Of a DNA stretch of 34,032 bases, positions 23,201 through 30,496 are shown in pieces. A program made the position numbers and the translations under genes. How positions within the stretch are numbered: the first letter of the stretch is position 1; each line of letters begins with the position of its first letter. The notes under the pieces are model-generated. The model searched no databases, was not told where the DNA came from, and saw nothing but the letters and a program-made list of their open reading frames with translations. The stretch covers positions 1 through 34,032 of the forward strand of contig JAFAWL010000403.1 of NCBI GenBank assembly GCA_019241805.1. Reading direction: 5' to 3'. This DNA comes from Actinomycetota bacterium. GTDB taxonomy: Bacteria; Actinomycetota; Actinomycetes; Mycobacteriales; Jatrophihabitantaceae.

Positions 23201-24070
23201 GGTGAGAAACACGAGCACGTCGCCCGGAGGTTCGTCGCCCAGCTCGCGCACGGCGACGGCAATCGCCTCGGTCTGATCGAGTGGCTCGCCCTCGACGTCG
23301 TCGGGTGCTCGGTAGCGGATCTCGACCGGAAACGTCCGTCCGGACACCTCGACGACCGGCGCGCCATCGAAATGGTCGGCGAAGCGGTGCGGATCGATCG
23401 TGGCGGAGGTGATGATCACCTTCAGGTCGGGGCGCCGCGGCAGCAGTTGACGAAGGTAGCCGAGCAGGAAGTCGATGTTCAGGCTGCGCTCGTGCGCCTC
23501 GTCGATGATGATCGTGTCGTACGCGGCGAGGGTCCGATCGCGTTGGATCTCGGCCAGCAGGATCCCGTCGGTCATCAACTTGATCAGGGTGTCTTCGCCG
23601 ACCCGGTCGGTGAACCGCACGGCGTACCCGACGACCCCGCCGAGCGGCACCGACAACTCCTCGGCCACGCGTTCGGCGATGGTTCGGGCGGCCAGCCGCC
23701 GCGGCTGGGTGTGCGCGATCAGGCCACGAACGCCGCGGCCCAGTTCCAGGCAGATTTTCGGCAGCTGCGTGGTCTTGCCGGAGCCGGTTTCGCCAGCGAC
23801 GACGACAACCTGATGATCGCGGATCGCCGCCGCCAACTCGTCCCGCTTGTCGACGATCGGCAGCCCGGGCGGATAGCTCACGGACGGCACGGCCTGGCGC
23901 CGCGTCCGAAGTCGAGCCTCTGCCTCGACGACCTGCGCTTCCAGGCGCCGCAGCTGCTCGGAGTTTGCCCGTCGCAGCCGGCGGCTCAGGCGCCGCTCGT
24001 CCCGCAGCGTGACCTCGCGCAGGCGGGTGCGCAGTTGCGCGGCCGTCACGGAAGACACCTGCCATCCCAT
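20204..24070 (-). CDS. hrpA: ATP-dependent RNA helicase HrpA (DEAH box)
   Basis: A large helicase of about 1288 aa, close to the 1300 aa of E. coli HrpA. Walker A GETGSGKTT lies at about residues 93-101, the DEAH box in IIDEAHERS at about 190, motif III as ITSATID, and motif VI as QRAGRCGRV. Then come the winged-helix/ratchet HA2 region, an OB-like DUF1605 segment, and a long C-terminal DUF3418 region, which separates HrpA from shorter DEAH proteins such as HrpB. The family acts on RNA in stalled or collided ribosomes and mRNA processing. I take the ATG at 24070; a GTG at 24049 is also possible, and a longer frame reaches into the divergent sirtuin promoter. Monocistronic. Confidence 0.94.
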   Translation of the reverse strand: MGWQVSSVTAAQLRTRLREVTLRDERRLSRRLRRANSEQLRRLEAQVVEAEARLRTRRQAVPSVSYPPGLPIVDKRDELAAAIRDHQVVVVAGETGSGKTTQLPKICLELGRGVRGLIAHTQPRRLAARTIAERVAEELSVPLGGVVGYAVRFTDRVGEDTLIKLMTDGILLAEIQRDRTLAAYDTIIIDEAHERSLNIDFLLGYLRQLLPRRPDLKVIITSATIDPHRFADHFDGAPVVEVSGRTFPVEIRYRAPDDVEGEPLDQTEAIAVAVRELGDEPPGDVLVFLTGEREIRDTADALRALDLRDTEVLPLYARLPTGEQNRVWEAHSNRRIVLATNVAETSLTVPGIRYVIDAGLARISRYSKRTKVQRLPIEPISRASADQRAGRCGRVADGVCIRLYSEADYAARPRFTEPELLRTNLASVILRMSALGLGEVDAFGFLDPPDARAVRDGVALLHELGAFDAAGGITELGRTLAALPIEPRLARMIVEARDQGCVAEVLVLAAALSIPDPRERPAERRAAADQLHARFTDESSDYVTLLNLWRHIRERQRDLSRNQFRRMCREEMLNYLRVREWQDLRGQLRQIAAGLGIDDSGAPAEPAAIHAAVLSGLLSHVGLRAGETREFLGARNTRFVIAPGSVLARRPPQWVVAAELVETSRLFARTLARVEPETVERLAAHLVVRTYSEPGWNARRGSVTAAERVTLYGLPLVTGRRVAYGAIDPVASRELFIRHALVEGDWPNRHAFLRVNRELLSELAQLEERTRRRDIVVADDELFAFYDARIPPEIVSARHFDSWWKRARIDDPDRLTFTRADVAPGGTEEPGSSEHPDSWTSGDVRLPLTYRFAPGEIDDGVTVHVPLELLPRLTPGEFAWHVPALREDLVTALLRSLPKPLRRAFVPIPDTARAVLAALTEDQLRSESPPDLLQRELHRRTGVLVPRDAFDMTSLPPHLRLGFAVEDADRHVVARGNDLDALRSGLAAPTRAAVAEAVGRELERPGFTRWPADLDTVPLVVEGGTARGYPALVDQGVEVRLSILTTAAEQRAAMPIGTRRLLRFELPAPLRALSAGLSTRSKLVLAANPDGGLPELAEDCANAAVDALVAEAGGPAWTRAAFTRLREDVGTGFVERTLRIVEAAERVVAAANDARARLPASAPADRVEALADVRRQLDALLPIGFVTAAGADRLPDLVRYLRAVERRLDRLPRDLQLDRALMTRAQQVEQAYAELCSALPPLRVAAEDVRAIGWQLQELRVSLFAQQLGTPRPVSEQRIYRAIDAIEP

Positions 24071-24131
24071 CACAGCAGGCGAGCGCGCTCCTCGCGCATG
24101 ATCACGGCACTTGGTTTGGCACCATGGTTCG

Positions 24132-25031
24132 GTGAGCAGTAGAGCCGCTGAGGCGGCCGCGCCGGCTGGCGCCACGGCGGCAGAAGCGGTGCGCCGTTTC
24201 TGCGAGCTCGGCGACATCGTCGTGCTCTCCGGTGCCGGGCTCTCGACCGACTCGGGCATCCCGGACTACCGGGGCGTCACCGGTAGCCGGCGCCGCTACG
24301 CACCGATGACCTACGACATCTTTCGCGCCGATCCCGTTGCCCGGCACCGCTACTGGGCTCGTAGCTTCCTCGGATGGCGCACCATCGCCCGCGCCCGCCC
24401 CAACGACGGACATCACGCCGTCGCGGCGCTGCAGCAGGAGGGACTGATCCGGGCGATCATCACCCAGAACGTCGACGGCCTGCACCAGGCGGCCGGTGCC
24501 CGGGACGTGATCGAACTGCACGGCGGACTGGACCGCACCGTCTGCCTGGACTGCGGCGAGCGGGCGGCGCGCCAGGAACTCGACGAGCGCCTGCGGTCGG
24601 TGAACGCCGACTACGCACCATCGGTCGCTGCGGTTAACCCTGACGGTGACGTCGAGCTCTTGGCGGCCGAGCTCGACGCGTTCGTGATGGTCGGCTGTCT
24701 GGCCTGCGGTGGTGGTCCACTCAAGCCTGACGTCGTGTTCTTCGGCGAGAACGTGCCGCGTGAGCGGGTCGAGCGCTGTTACGAGCAGGTCGGTAGTGCG
24801 CGCGGCCTGCTCGTGCTCGGCTCCTCCCTGACGGTCATGTCCGGTTATCGGTTCGTCCTGCGGGCGGCCAAGCTCGGCATTCCTGTCGCCATCATCAACC
24901 AGGGCCCGACGCGCGGCGACGCCGCGGCGACGTTGCGCCTGGACGCAGCGCTGGGCTCGCTATTGCCGGCGGTGGTGCGCGGGTCGGAGTCCTCGTGGGC
25001 ACCGCCGCCTGCGATACAAATGCATCCATGA
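24132..25031 (+). CDS. Sir2-family NAD-dependent protein deacetylase (sirtuin)
   Basis: A 299-aa sirtuin that removes acyl groups from lysines using NAD, releasing nicotinamide and O-acyl-ADP-ribose. Motifs in order: GAGLSTDSGIPDYRG (NAD site, residues 34-48), TQNVDGLHQAAG (111-122), catalytic His130 in IELHGG, a zinc site made of C138/C141 (VCLDCGE) and C189/C192 (CLACGGG), then LKPDVVFFGE and VLGSSLTVMSG. The motif pattern fits bacterial CobB-like class II/III sirtuins. GTG 24132 is the probable start; no Shine-Dalgarno sequence is seen, and a TTG 21 nt upstream is open. It diverges from hrpA by 61 bp, and its stop overlaps the next gene's ATG (ATGA). Confidence 0.95.
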   Translation: MSSRAAEAAAPAGATAAEAVRRFCELGDIVVLSGAGLSTDSGIPDYRGVTGSRRRYAPMTYDIFRADPVARHRYWARSFLGWRTIARARPNDGHHAVAALQQEGLIRAIITQNVDGLHQAAGARDVIELHGGLDRTVCLDCGERAARQELDERLRSVNADYAPSVAAVNPDGDVELLAAELDAFVMVGCLACGGGPLKPDVVFFGENVPRERVERCYEQVGSARGLLVLGSSLTVMSGYRFVLRAAKLGIPVAIINQGPTRGDAAATLRLDAALGSLLPAVVRGSESSWAPPPAIQMHP

Positions 25032-25561
25032 CGCACACGGATTCGCAGACGGAGGGCAGCTGGCTGGCGCCGGAGGAGCTCGACTCCGCCCGACAGCGTC
25101 TGCCCATCCTCTACGTCGATGCGATTCCGGTTCGGGTCGACACGCATGGTCAGGTGACCTCGGTCGGCCTGTTGCTGCGAGCAACCAGTCAAGGCACGAT
25201 CACGCGGGCCCTGGTGTCGGGTCGCGTGCTTTACCACGAACGGGTGCGCTCGGCGTTGATCCGTCACCTGGAAAAGGACCTCGGACCGTTGGCCCTGCCG
25301 CGGATTCCGATCGCGCCGCAGCCGTTCACGGTGGCCGAGTACTTCCCGACTCCGGGCGTGACGGCCTTCCACGACCCGCGGCAACACGCGGTGTCCCTTG
25401 CTTTCGTCGTGCCGGTCGAAGGTGACTGCGAGCCGCAGCAGGACGCGTTGGAGTTCTCGTGGTTCGCGCCGGCTGAGGCCCGCGAGCCGGAGGTGCTGGC
25501 CGACATGTCCGGAGGGCAGGACACCCTGCTGTTGCAAGGGCTCTTCTGGGCCGGTGTCTGA
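25028..25561 (+). CDS. DUF4916 Nudix-fold protein with a degenerate Nudix box
   Basis: A 177-aa protein of the actinobacterial DUF4916 group, which has a Nudix-like fold. The region aligned with the Nudix box reads GRVLYHERVRSALIRHLEKDLG: the leading Gly and first Glu, the Arg, a Leu and the late Gly fit, but the core R-E-x-x-E-E is R-H-L-E-K-D, so the usual Mg2+-binding glutamates are changed. (Consensus from family knowledge; the comparison is mine.) It may still bind nucleotides, or use other residues. Its ATG overlaps the sirtuin stop, so the two are translated together; sirtuins generate ADP-ribose derivatives, a typical Nudix substrate class, making a functional link attractive but unproven. 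Confidence 0.85.
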   Translation: MTHTDSQTEGSWLAPEELDSARQRLPILYVDAIPVRVDTHGQVTSVGLLLRATSQGTITRALVSGRVLYHERVRSALIRHLEKDLGPLALPRIPIAPQPFTVAEYFPTPGVTAFHDPRQHAVSLAFVVPVEGDCEPQQDALEFSWFAPAEAREPEVLADMSGGQDTLLLQGLFWAGV

Positions 25562-25957
25562 GCGCCCCCGATGGTCATGATCAGGTAGCTCACCGTAAGG
25601 AGACCTACGCCGCGTCAGCAGGTAATAGCGTCACGTGGCTGGGAATTCCTGAGACCGTTCTTGGCATACCGCTCACTAAGACGGACTCGTTATGTGCACG
25701 TTACCCATTTGCGGATCGCGCGTGCGAAACTTCATCTGCGGTGAGCAGGCTGGCGTATCCGGGGGGAGCGCGGGCCCCACTGTCGGATCCGAAAGACGTG
25801 GCGGGGCAATCGGGAGCCTCGCGGGGGGTCAAGGCATTTCCCCGCCACGTCTCGGTGATCAGTGTCGCGCATCCCGCCTTGAATTGCCGTGAGTTGTCTC
25901 GTTGTTGCGCCTACCGGGTCATGACAACGGCACGTCAAACCGACCCGCTGTCAGTGT
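25562..25957. other. Gene-free stretch between convergent genes
   Basis: 396 bp between the stops of the DUF4916 and desaturase genes. Composition is less GC-rich than the neighbours, reading frames are short and without family motifs, and no tRNA shape is seen. The one structured element is the hairpin at 25778-25864. Confidence 0.6.
25778..25864. repeat. Long imperfect inverted repeat (hairpin), possible ncRNA or small mobile remnant
   Basis: A perfect 13-bp stem, AGACGTGGCGGGG (25794-25806) with CCCCGCCACGTCT (25840-25852), encloses a 33-nt loop. It is extended outward by GATC/GATC across a 4 x 4 internal loop, and by CACT/AGTG with a 4-nt bulge. It lies between two convergent genes. No T-tract follows on either strand, so it is unusual as a terminator. 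Confidence 0.65.
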
Positions 25958-26923
25958 TCAGCGTGTCGCGTCGTGGCGGGCACGGGCGCGCTCCCGCTGT
26001 TCGACGAAGCGCGTCGCCCGGGCGTCGAGATCGCTGACCGCGGCGGCCAACTCCGCCCGAGCCTGCTCACCGCGCGGGCCGACGTCCGTGCGCTCGAACA
26101 CGCGCCAGAACTTCAGCACCGGGGCCACGACCTCGTCGTGATGCAGGCGCAAGTCGTAGATGCCGGCCTTGGCGATGATCACCGAGTTGCGGGTGAAGTC
26201 AGCCATCCCGGCCCCGGGCATCGCGAATCCGACGATCTCGTCGCGCACCGCCTCCATGGCGTCGTCGGGCGCGAGCTCAAATGCGGCCTGCATGAGGTTG
26301 CGATAGAAGACCATATGCAGGTTCTCGTCGGTGCTGACCCGGGCCAGAAGCTGCTCGGCCAGTGGGCAGCCGCTCGTTCGTCCGGTGTTGCGATGCGAGA
26401 CCCGGGTGGCCAGTTCCTGGAACGACACGTAGGCCAGCGCCTGCAGCACGGACTTGTCGCCCGAGTCATAGCCGGCTTGCATGTGCTCCATGCGGGCGCG
26501 TTCGAGTGCGACCGGATCGGCGCCGCGAGTCACCACCAGATAGTCGCGGATCGCGATCGCATGCCGGCCCTCCTCCGCGGTCCATCGGCCGACCCACTGG
26601 CCCCACGCACCGTCACGTCCGAATCTGGTGGCGATCTCGCGGTGGTAGGAGGGCAGGTTGTCCTCCGTAAGCAGGTTCACCACCATCGCGGTCTGCGCGA
26701 CCGGATCCAACGGCGAGTCCTGCGGCACCCAGTCCTCACCACCGAGGAACGCGAAGTCACGCCCCCGGCTCCAAGGCACGTAGTCGTGCGGATGCCATTC
26801 CTTGGCCAGGCCCAGATGGCGATCGAGGTTCTCGGCAACGATCGGTTCGAGGTCGATCAACAGCCGGGTTTGCAGAGCCCGGGCTTCGGCGTCGGGGTGG
26901 CCGGTGCCCGGCTGCGCGGTCAT
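25958..26923 (-). CDS. Acyl-ACP desaturase (soluble diiron, DesA-like)
   Basis: A 321-aa ferritin-like desaturase that introduces a double bond into fatty acyl chains on acyl carrier protein. Diiron ligands are visible as E87 and H94 (TEDNLPSYHRE), E117/E118 with H121 (TAEEGRHAIA), E170 with a downstream His (SFQELATRVSH), and E200/H203 (STDENLHMVF). The segments HDYVPWSRGRDFAFLGG and RDYLVVTRGADP match mycobacterial DesA1/DesA2. It needs reduced ferredoxin and oxygen. The type II fatty acid synthase genes lie about 4 kb away in the same window, which fits a role in unsaturated or mycolic-like lipid synthesis. Its ATG overlaps a 35-codon ORF by 4 nt (ATGA). Confidence 0.95.
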   Translation of the reverse strand: MTAQPGTGHPDAEARALQTRLLIDLEPIVAENLDRHLGLAKEWHPHDYVPWSRGRDFAFLGGEDWVPQDSPLDPVAQTAMVVNLLTEDNLPSYHREIATRFGRDGAWGQWVGRWTAEEGRHAIAIRDYLVVTRGADPVALERARMEHMQAGYDSGDKSVLQALAYVSFQELATRVSHRNTGRTSGCPLAEQLLARVSTDENLHMVFYRNLMQAAFELAPDDAMEAVRDEIVGFAMPGAGMADFTRNSVIIAKAGIYDLRLHHDEVVAPVLKFWRVFERTDVGPRGEQARAELAAAVSDLDARATRFVEQRERARARHDATR

Positions 26924-27027
26924 GATCGCGCCCCATCAGCCGCGCTCAGTCCGAACTCGGCCCGTCGCTGGGCGGTCACCAGCTCGACGTACTCCGGATG
27001 CCGGTCGGCGCTCGCAGCCTCGGTCAT
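26920..27027 (-). CDS. Small ORF (35 aa) coupled to the desaturase gene
   Basis: A 35-aa reading frame (MTEAASADRHPEYVELVTAQ, then RRAEFGLSAADGARS) whose stop overlaps the desaturase ATG as ATGA. It is hydrophilic, with no membrane segment or known motif. TACGGT sits 7 nt before its ATG, suggesting a leaderless transcript beginning here, so the ribosome would translate it first and then reinitiate on the desaturase. It might be a small protein or a leader peptide for coupling. I do not recognise homologues. Confidence 0.5.
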   Translation of the reverse strand: MTEAASADRHPEYVELVTAQRRAEFGLSAADGARS

Positions 27028-27064
27028 AACGTCAACCGTAACGCGTCCTCGAGGTCGACCACCG

Positions 27065-28114
27065 CTACCGGTTGCGCCCGCGCGCAGCCACCGACCAGCG
27101 TTCCACCAGCTCGCCGCCCTGGCGTACGTACACCTCGTCACTGAGGTTGACGGCGGTACAGACATGATTCGGCCAGACGTCGAGGACGTCGCCCAGGCGC
27201 GGGGGATTTGTGCAGCGGCTCACGTCGACCACGCCATGGTGCTCCCAGATCCGGTCGATGACGGCATCCGGATGCGCCGGCAACAGCCCGTGCCCGGTGA
27301 CGTACGGGGGTCGATCAGCCGCCAGCACCTTCGAGCCGGCATCGAGCACGATGCGGCCGGGCACCGGCGTACTGATCACCGTCGACCGGATGCTCAAGGC
27401 GACCTCGTTCGGCGCCGCGACTCCGAGCGCCACCTGCTGCGCGTCGTTGAACACGTACACACCGGGTCGTGTCTCGGTCACGCCGGAACCGGTCCATGGT
27501 GCCGAGGGTGTGCTGCCGCCGGAGACGACCTCGACCACGAACCCGGCGGCTACCAGCTCACCGCGGGCGGCGGCCAGTGCGCTGGCCTCGGCGGCCGCGG
27601 CGCCCGGTCCCGCCCCGGGGGAGTAGGACTGGCCGGGAAAGGTGAAAACGCCGTTCACCAGCAGACCGCAGTCACTCGCCGCCCGGGCGATCGATGCGGC
27701 GCCCGCGGGTTCGACGCCGGTCCGGCCGAGGCCGCAGTCGATCTCTACCAGCGCATGCAGGCCGTCGATGCCGCTCAGGCGACGCGCACCCTCGACCGAA
27801 TCGAGCGCGACGGTGAGCCGCACGGACTCCGTCAAGGCCCGCAGTCGGTCGGGCGTGGAGGTGACCACCGGATTGCCGATGAAGATATCCCGGACTCCGG
27901 CCGCGGCGAACACCTCGGCCTCGCCGATAGTGGCGACGGTGAGGCCACGCGCGCCGAGTTCGAGCTGGTGGCGGGCGACCTCAACCAGCTTGTGGGTCTT
28001 GGCGTGGGGCCGGAGCGCGATGCCGCTCTCGTCGACGAACGCCTGCATCCGCCGCAGATTCGCGTCCATGACAGCAGCGTCGATAACCAGATAGGGCGTC
28101 GCCGGAGGCTGCAT
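27065..28114 (-). CDS. D-threonine aldolase / D-serine dehydratase-like PLP enzyme (alanine racemase fold)
   Basis: A 349-aa fold-type III PLP enzyme. The PLP Lys is K39 in LRPHAKTHK, the signature shared by D-threonine aldolase and D-serine dehydratase of the eukaryotic type. The barrel strands VATIGEAEVFAAAGVRDIFIG and LVEIDCGLGRTGV follow, with SGGSTPSAPW binding phosphate. The C-terminal D-Ser-dehydratase-like domain ends with WPNHVCTAVN, whose His317 and Cys319 match the metal (Zn2+ or Mn2+) ligands of the family. It probably acts on D-amino acids (aldol cleavage or dehydration). Start is the ATG at 28114, 81 bp from the divergent mscR start. No ribosome binding site is clear, so the start is fairly but not fully certain. 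Confidence 0.9.
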   Translation of the reverse strand: MQPPATPYLVIDAAVMDANLRRMQAFVDESGIALRPHAKTHKLVEVARHQLELGARGLTVATIGEAEVFAAAGVRDIFIGNPVVTSTPDRLRALTESVRLTVALDSVEGARRLSGIDGLHALVEIDCGLGRTGVEPAGAASIARAASDCGLLVNGVFTFPGQSYSPGAGPGAAAAEASALAAARGELVAAGFVVEVVSGGSTPSAPWTGSGVTETRPGVYVFNDAQQVALGVAAPNEVALSIRSTVISTPVPGRIVLDAGSKVLAADRPPYVTGHGLLPAHPDAVIDRIWEHHGVVDVSRCTNPPRLGDVLDVWPNHVCTAVNLSDEVYVRQGGELVERWSVAARGRNR

Positions 28115-28195
28115 GGGGGCGATGCTGCCAGGCGGGCCGATATTCTCGCAGCGCTCCCGGGGGATCGATTTCGAACGAGAACAAGGGGACAGCGC

Positions 28196-29281
28196 ATGAG
28201 TCACGAGGTCCGCGGCGTCGTCAGCCTGGCCAAGGGTGAGCCGGTGACGATGCAAACGATCATCGTTCCGGATCCCGGCCCCGGTGAGGCGCTCGTGGCG
28301 GTGAAAGCCTGCGGGGTCTGCCACACCGATCTGCACTATCGCGAGGGCGGCATCAACGACGACTTCCCGTTCCTGCTCGGGCACGAGGCGGCGGGCACGG
28401 TGGAGACCGTCGGCGACGGCGTCGGCGATATCGCGCCCGGGGATTTGGTCGTCCTCAACTGGCGAGCGGTCTGCGGCAACTGTCGAGCGTGCCGGCGCGG
28501 TCGCCCGTGGTATTGCTTCAACAGCCACAACGCCGCCCAGAAGATGACGCTCGCCGACGGCAGTGTGCTTTCACCCGCGCTGGGCATCGGAGCGTTCGCC
28601 GAGAAGACCCTCGTGCACGCCGGGCAGTGCACGAAGGTCGATCCGATGGTGCGTCCGGAGGTCGCGGGCCTGCTCGGTTGCGGCGTCATGGCCGGACTCG
28701 GCGCGGCGCTTAACACCGGCAACGTCAGCCGGGGCGACACGGTGGCGGTCATCGGTTGCGGCGGTGTCGGCAGCGCCGCCGTCGTGGGCGCGAAGCTGGC
28801 CGGTGCGGCCCGGATCGTGGCCGTGGACATCGACGACCGCAAGCTGGCCACGGCCGCCGCGCTCGGCGCGACCGACACCGTGAACTCGCGCACCGCAGAC
28901 GCAGTCGAAGCGATCCGTGCCCTGACCGGCGGCTTCGGCGCCGACGTCGTCATCGACGCGGTCGGCCGGCCGGAGACCTACGAGCAGGCGTTCTACGCGC
29001 GCGATCTGGCCGGCACGGTCGTGCTCGTCGGCGTCCCCACGCCCGCGATGCGCATCGACCTGCCGCTGCTGGACGTGTTCGGCCGAGGGGGCGCGTTGAA
29101 GTCGTCCTGGTACGGCGACTGCCTGCCCACTCGCGACTTCCCGATGCTGATCGACCTACACCTGCAGGGCCGGCTGCCCCTCGAGGCATTCGTCAGCGAG
29201 ACCATCGCCCTGGACGAGGTCGAAGCCGCCTTCGCCGCCATGGCCGGCGGCGACGTCCTGCGATCGGTGGTCGTCCTCTAG
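28196..29281 (+). CDS. mscR: S-(hydroxymethyl)mycothiol dehydrogenase (NAD-dependent, formaldehyde detoxification)
   Basis: A 361-aa zinc alcohol dehydrogenase that oxidises the mycothiol-formaldehyde adduct, and may also reduce S-nitrosomycothiol. Catalytic zinc ligands: C42 (GVCHTDLHYREGGIND) and H63/E64 (LLGHEAAG); structural zinc: C93, C96, C99, C107 (CGNCRACRRGRPWYC). Rossmann VIGCGGVGSAA, then VVIDAVGRPETYEQAFYARD and SSWYGDCLP complete a near-identical pattern to mycobacterial AdhE2/MscR (TIGR03451). Start ATG is preceded by AAGGGGAC at a good distance. The gene implies that the organism makes mycothiol. It may share a transcript with the P-loop gene 27 bp downstream. Confidence 0.96.
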   Translation: MSHEVRGVVSLAKGEPVTMQTIIVPDPGPGEALVAVKACGVCHTDLHYREGGINDDFPFLLGHEAAGTVETVGDGVGDIAPGDLVVLNWRAVCGNCRACRRGRPWYCFNSHNAAQKMTLADGSVLSPALGIGAFAEKTLVHAGQCTKVDPMVRPEVAGLLGCGVMAGLGAALNTGNVSRGDTVAVIGCGGVGSAAVVGAKLAGAARIVAVDIDDRKLATAAALGATDTVNSRTADAVEAIRALTGGFGADVVIDAVGRPETYEQAFYARDLAGTVVLVGVPTPAMRIDLPLLDVFGRGGALKSSWYGDCLPTRDFPMLIDLHLQGRLPLEAFVSETIALDEVEAAFAAMAGGDVLRSVVVL

Positions 29282-29308
29282 CCTAGCCTTCTCGAGCCGT
29301 CGATCCGC

Positions 29309-29875
29309 ATGCCCTTCCTGGCCCTGCTCAACGGGCCGCCCGGCGTCGGCAAGACCACGCTGGCCCGCCGATACGTCGACGCGCATCCGCTCAGTCTCTG
29401 CCTCGACATCGACGTCGTGCGCGGCCTGCTCGGCGCCTGGGTCGAGCAGCCGACGGCCGCCGGCCTGGCCGCGCGATCGATGGCCTTAGCGATGGCTCGC
29501 GTGCAACTGGCGGCCGGCGGGGACGTGCTCGTGCCGCAGTACCTCGGCCGACCAGAGCTCGCCGAGCAGCTGGAGGCCCTCGCGGTCGAGGTCGGGGCTA
29601 CGTTTTACGAGATCGTGTTGCTCGCGCCGCGTGCGGTCGCCAATCGACGCTATCTGCGCCGGCATCAGGCGCCCGGCGCGGGCACCGTGCCGGGCGGGGC
29701 GGCGCACGCATCGGCATTGGATGAGATGCACGATCGGTTGCTTCGACTACTGGCCCTCCGGCCGCGTGCCGTCCCGCTCGACGCCGACCGGGACGCGACA
29801 GACGTTTACGCCGACCTGGTCGCGCTTGTCGCGAGTGGACGTGGACCCGAGGAGCGCGATGAATCCCCCGACTAG
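29309..29875 (+). CDS. P-loop NTPase / small-molecule kinase-like protein (AAA_33 type)
   Basis: A 188-aa protein with Walker A GPPGVGKTTLA (residues 9-19) and a Walker-B-like DID near residue 37 (LCLDIDVV). The layout resembles the AAA_33/zeta-toxin/chloramphenicol-phosphotransferase-like group of small kinases, as does ANRRYLRRHQ, a possible lid with phosphate-binding Arg residues. The substrate is unknown. There is no antitoxin-like small gene next to it, so I do not call it a toxin. Start ATG 29309, 27 bp after mscR; no ribosome binding site is obvious, so translation may depend on the upstream gene. The C-terminus is acidic. Confidence 0.8.
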   Translation: MPFLALLNGPPGVGKTTLARRYVDAHPLSLCLDIDVVRGLLGAWVEQPTAAGLAARSMALAMARVQLAAGGDVLVPQYLGRPELAEQLEALAVEVGATFYEIVLLAPRAVANRRYLRRHQAPGAGTVPGGAAHASALDEMHDRLLRLLALRPRAVPLDADRDATDVYADLVALVASGRGPEERDESPD

Positions 29876-29974
29876 CGCCGCGGCGGCCTCATGGGTCACA
29901 ATAATCACGCACGCATCACATCGGGCTTACGGAACGTCGGGGAAGGCGTTGCGCCGAACCGATGGAGGTGTGTG

Positions 29975-30496
29975 ATGACGAGTGCCCACAGTGAGCGCGC
30001 TGTGCCGAGCACCCGGGGCGTGGTGTTCATTCACTGCTGCCCGTCCGCGATCGCGCCGCATGTCGAATGGGCGTTGGCGGGCGTGCTCGGTCGGCCGGCC
30101 CGGCTGACCTGGACGGCGGCCTCGGTGGCTCCGGCGCACCTACGGTCCGAGGCGACCTGGATCGGCAGCGCCGGTACCGCGGCCCGGCTGGCCGCGTCCC
30201 TGCGTGCTTGGCCGATGCTGGTCTTCGAGGTCACCGAAGAGGCCAGCTCGTCGACCGACGGCGAGCGGCTGGCGTACGTGCCCGGCCGTGGATTCCATCG
30301 CAGCATGATCGCGGCCAACGGCGATGTCGTCGTCGGCGAAGAACGCATCCGCGGCCTGCTGGCTCGATGCACCTCGGCCGAACAGTTCGCGCACGGATTG
30401 CACGAGCTGCTCGGGACGGCATGGGACCAGGAGCTGGAGCCCTACCGGCACGCGGGGGACGGCGCGCCGGTGACACTGCTGCATCAGGTGGGCTGA
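29975..30496 (+). CDS. DUF3145 family protein
   Basis: A 173-aa protein of an actinobacteria-specific family of unknown function. Recognisable features: RGVVFIHCCPSAIAPHVEWALAG near the start, ARLTWTAASVAPAHLRSEATWIG in the middle, and FEVTEEASSSTDGERLAYVPGRG towards the centre (each continuous in the protein). GGAGG lies 7 nt before the ATG, which fixes the start. In Streptomyces and relatives a DUF3145 gene is found near the fabD-fabH-acpP-fabF cluster, and here too it lies just beyond fabF, on the opposite strand. That suggests some link with fatty acid synthesis, unproven. The stop codon lies in the first unit of an 18-bp tandem repeat. Confidence 0.88.
   Translation: MTSAHSERAVPSTRGVVFIHCCPSAIAPHVEWALAGVLGRPARLTWTAASVAPAHLRSEATWIGSAGTAARLAASLRAWPMLVFEVTEEASSSTDGERLAYVPGRGFHRSMIAANGDVVVGEERIRGLLARCTSAEQFAHGLHELLGTAWDQELEPYRHAGDGAPVTLLHQVG

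Noticed and set aside
21428..24142. Long plus-strand frames (about 450 and 410 codons) opposite hrpA
   Set aside because: They are antisense shadows, expected in high-GC coding DNA; hrpA has full helicase motifs and these frames have none.
25778..25864. Integron attC site or tRNA
   Set aside because: No RYYYAAC/GTTRRRY ends for attC, and no cloverleaf or T-loop signature for a tRNA.
25973..29281. A plus-strand open frame of about 1100 codons across the desaturase, PLP enzyme and mscR
   Set aside because: Only its last third (mscR from 28196) is a real gene; the rest lies antisense to two well-supported genes and is Arg/Pro-rich without any motif.
29309..29875. Zeta-like toxin of a toxin-antitoxin pair
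   Set aside because: The P-loop fits, but there is no small antitoxin gene adjacent; the neighbours are mscR and DUF3145.
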